Below, piece by piece: positions 61,827-64,000 of a stretch of 64,000 nt of DNA. The notes under the pieces were generated by a model, which was not told where the DNA came from, searched no databases, and saw only the letters and a program-made list of their open reading frames with translations. The first letter of the stretch is position 1; every line of letters starts with the position of its first letter. Source of the stretch: Thalassospira lohafexi (lineage in GTDB: Bacteria > Pseudomonadota > Alphaproteobacteria > Rhodospirillales > Thalassospiraceae); assembly GCF_002844275.1 (NCBI RefSeq), contig NZ_NXGX01000011.1:1-64000 (forward strand), given 5' to 3'. The position numbers and the translations under genes were made by a program.

Positions 61827-62774
61827 TCATTCATCGTCTCCTGCGCTATCATCTTCACTACCATCAGAGACTTCAATTCCATCAAGAGCTTCATCAAGCG
61901 TGGCTTCAGGTGGCATCAGCTTCATGAGTGTAGCCGCTTGAATACGAATAAGCTGCGCACGCTGCTGCTGTGACTGCACCGCCTGCCTATCCTGATGCAG
62001 CATGACCTTGATCAAGACAGCCACAAGCTTCTTCAGGGTATCGGCCGCATCTGCTTCCGCCTCGATCTCATCGGCAGTTAACTGATTGGCTTCCACCTGA
62101 TCAATGATCTGGTCGGATTGCGAGAACCCCGTATTGATCGCGTCCTTTACAATAACGTTCTGACGTTGAAGGACTTGTTTTCTTGCTAGGTCGCGGGCTA
62201 TGCGATGAGCACGCTCCGCTGCTGGGGATCCATCGGGGTTTTTCCAGTCGCCTGCATTGTCGCCGCCCCAACTGCCGCCTTCCGGGTAAGACCAGTCTTC
62301 GGGAGCCGTTCCGTCTTCAAACTTCCAGCTATCGGGATCATTCGGATCGAACCAAAGCATTTCCTGATAGAAACGACGACGTGAACAGATGCTTTCCCAG
62401 TCCAACTCGTCCAGATTGAGGCCCGGCATTAATCCCGATAGATCTGGTAAAAGACAGCGGGCATCCTTGTTAATGGCTTGAGCCAAACGCGCCATATTGA
62501 CGATTGGCATGGTGATGTTCCCAAGCTTGCCGATTGTATCGACCTGGTCCTGAACAGCTTTGCTCACTTTGCCCAGGATCTCAGTCTGCTTCATCAATTG
62601 ATCAAGCTGTTTTTGAAGGCTGTTGAACTGCTCAATCAGCTTGGTAAAAGAGGTTGCATCAAATACAGGATAGGTTGCGGTAGCCGTGGTGGGCAGCAGG
62701 ACCAGAACCCCGATCACAAGCGCACCAATATGCCGCCTGAATTTTCCTGATGGTTTCAAAGATGTTTTGACCAT
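61827..62774 (-). CDS. virB5: VirB5/TrbJ-type minor pilus protein
   Basis: The 315-residue protein has a signal peptide (ends TATA), a coiled-coil helix (FTKLIEQFNSLQKQLDQLMKQ) with the TrbJ/VirB5 pattern, a Trp/Asp-rich insert in the middle (about 150-190, DPNDPDSWKFEDG) and a long C-terminal helix ending in Glu/Asp-rich residues. It likely sits at the pilus tip. ATG 62774 follows GGGGGGACGC; it overlaps the virB4 end. Confidence 0.8.
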   Translation of the reverse strand: MVKTSLKPSGKFRRHIGALVIGVLVLLPTTATATYPVFDATSFTKLIEQFNSLQKQLDQLMKQTEILGKVSKAVQDQVDTIGKLGNITMPIVNMARLAQAINKDARCLLPDLSGLMPGLNLDELDWESICSRRRFYQEMLWFDPNDPDSWKFEDGTAPEDWSYPEGGSWGGDNAGDWKNPDGSPAAERAHRIARDLARKQVLQRQNVIVKDAINTGFSQSDQIIDQVEANQLTADEIEAEADAADTLKKLVAVLIKVMLHQDRQAVQSQQQRAQLIRIQAATLMKLMPPEATLDEALDGIEVSDGSEDDSAGDDE

Positions 62775-64000
62775 GCGTCCCCCCATTTCTCTTTGAGTTC
62801 AGCAAGTTCATGGTTCGCGCCCGGGCCGCTCTTATAGAACCGCGCAGCTTTGCCAAGCGGGGTCAGGTCAACATCAAGAATGACACTTTCCTCGTATCCG
62901 CTGACTTCATCGCGTTTAATGATCAGAACACGACGATCATTTTTCTTGCGGCTGCGTGTGCGCCCTCGAATGAACTGGATCTGTTCTTCATTCAGATTGA
63001 AAGGCTTGAGACTTTCTTCTGTAACCTTGGAGTTCGGGAAGAAAATGAATGTGGCCGTGTTTTCAATGATGGCCTCATAGCCTTCCGACTTGGTAAGTGC
63101 TGCCGGATCTTGAAACACCATACCGACCACACCGCCGAGCTTTCGGTACTCGCGGTACATCACACTACTGAGATCACGAAATCCGGGGTTTTGCCGAAGC
63201 CGTGCAGCTTCCTCAAGAGTGATGACAAAACCACTTCTACCTTCCCGGGCTTCCTTGGCCATTTCATTCGCAGAATGAAAGATTGCCTCAGAAATATGGG
63301 CGACAATCGGAGCTCCGAGTGAGGGGTCTTTCAATGCTTCATTCATGTTGATACCAACCATGTGTGATTGGTTCAGCAACCCGGAAAGACTGTCGTGGGG
63401 GGCATTGAAGATATGGCTTCTCAGCCCCTTGTTACCCTTGTCGTCAACAACCCATTGGGCAAATGCATCACGCAGATTTGAACGACGCGCAAAAGAATAA
63501 GGATAAAGAGCGTTCAGGGTCCGATCTGGCGGATCAAGCTGAAACGCCAGATCAACTGCATGATCAAGTTGCTTGATGTCGTCGCTGTCCAGAGCCACTC
63601 CGGCAAGGGACTTGAGAATAAACCGAATACGCTCGCGGTTTTCAGGCTTGTCTTCACCGACATCGAGAGCATTCAAGGCAAGATCATTATACCCTTGATA
63701 GGAACCGCCCATAGCTTCCACCATGAAGCGTGACCCTTCCTGAGAGTCAAACAGGTATGACCGCACATTCGGGAACTTCGCCAAACCACCCAGCAGGTGC
63801 ATCATGAGTGTTGATTTGCCACTACCGGCTGGAGCAAACACAAGGAAGTTTGCAAGCGACAATGGCTTGTTCACAACGTGGAACTGGAATGAGTAACTTT
63901 GACCGGAAGGTGTTGCGAACCAGCGAATTGGCTCAGGGCCAAGCGGGCTTTCTGCCATTCCATTTGGCGAGTGAGGGAACGCCCAAATCGATGCAATGTT
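62756..64000 (-). CDS. virB4: VirB4/TrbE-type ATPase, N-terminus outside the window
   Basis: Only the C-terminal 414 residues lie here: Walker A APAGSGKSTL, Walker B FVITLEEAARL, and the FRDLSSVMYREYRKLGG...MVFQDP segment of the VirB4 ATPase domain. The frame stays open to base 64000, so the ATG at 63958 is an internal Met. VirB4 energises T4SS assembly. Confidence 0.93.
   Translation of the reverse strand, partial: NIASIWAFPHSPNGMAESPLGPEPIRWFATPSGQSYSFQFHVVNKPLSLANFLVFAPAGSGKSTLMMHLLGGLAKFPNVRSYLFDSQEGSRFMVEAMGGSYQGYNDLALNALDVGEDKPENRERIRFILKSLAGVALDSDDIKQLDHAVDLAFQLDPPDRTLNALYPYSFARRSNLRDAFAQWVVDDKGNKGLRSHIFNAPHDSLSGLLNQSHMVGINMNEALKDPSLGAPIVAHISEAIFHSANEMAKEAREGRSGFVITLEEAARLRQNPGFRDLSSVMYREYRKLGGVVGMVFQDPAALTKSEGYEAIIENTATFIFFPNSKVTEESLKPFNLNEEQIQFIRGRTRSRKKNDRRVLIIKRDEVSGYEESVILDVDLTPLGKAARFYKSGPGANHELAELKEKWGDAWSKHL

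Noticed and set aside
61129-61830. Long leftward frame between virB5-like and virB6 genes
   Set aside because: Its translation is full of Val, Arg and Ile runs typical of an antisense shadow, while the plus-strand frame has a signal peptide and normal codon use.

Overview
This window looks like a large piece of a conjugative element (plasmid or integrated conjugative element) from a proteobacterium. An alphaproteobacterium is most likely because of the RepC-type initiator with a ParA plus ribbon-helix-helix partner and the overall codon style; the genus cannot be fixed. The first 28 bases are the 3' end of an initiator tRNA (T arm, acceptor strand, CCA). That fits either a normal chromosomal tRNA or the att end of an integrated element; the window alone does not decide.

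Layout. (1) 0.3-5.3 kb: replication and partition block with repC, an unknown gene, a SprT-like zinc protease, a micrococcal-nuclease homologue, a ProQ/FinO-type RNA chaperone, ParA, a ribbon-helix-helix partner behind an AT-rich repeat region, and a small periplasmic protein. (2) 5.6-9.8 kb: a three-gene restriction-modification-like module (small HTH regulator with its own dyads, N6-adenine methyltransferase, PD-(D/E)XK nuclease), followed by an N-terminally broken umuC. (3) 11.4-36.7 kb: a metal island. Leftward genes encode a Cu(I) P-type ATPase, APC permease, cytochrome c, YHS protein, an ABC membrane domain without ATPase, CopB, the multicopper oxidase CopA/PcoA and a CopI-like cupredoxin. 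Rightward genes encode a Tat beta-propeller, DUF411, Met-rich peptides, cytochrome c, two thioredoxin-like proteins, SCO1, PCu(A)C, a second SCO-like protein and CcdA, that is, a periplasmic copper, thiol and cytochrome assembly set. The second SCO gene is cut by a complete 3372-bp ISPpu12-type element (tnpA, lspA, czcD, merR-like) with 24-bp inverted repeats and an 8-bp target duplication. The mercury operon merR/merTPFA plus a CcdA-like gene closes the island. (4) 37-44 kb: accessory genes, a large serine recombinase, a truncated and an intact BRO-N protein, a candidate IncP-type oriT with phased 10-bp repeats, and an AbiEii-type nucleotidyltransferase pair. (5) 43.9-64 kb, all leftward except one embedded gene: conjugation functions, namely an RP4 TraI-type relaxase, a ribbon-helix-helix relaxosome protein, an ArdC/metallopeptidase/Toprim protein, VirD4/TraG, VirB11, a large Cys-rich exported protein, VirB10, VirB9, VirB8, a VirB7-like lipoprotein, two small membrane proteins, VirB6, VirB5-like and VirB4 (running off the right edge).

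Together the genes make a self-transmissible vehicle carrying copper and mercury resistance and a defence-like cargo. The least explained parts are the HTH-methylase-nuclease module, the relaxase with three degenerate Toprim-like modules, the Cys-rich protein inside the type IV secretion operon, and an exported protein encoded antisense between virB5 and virB6.
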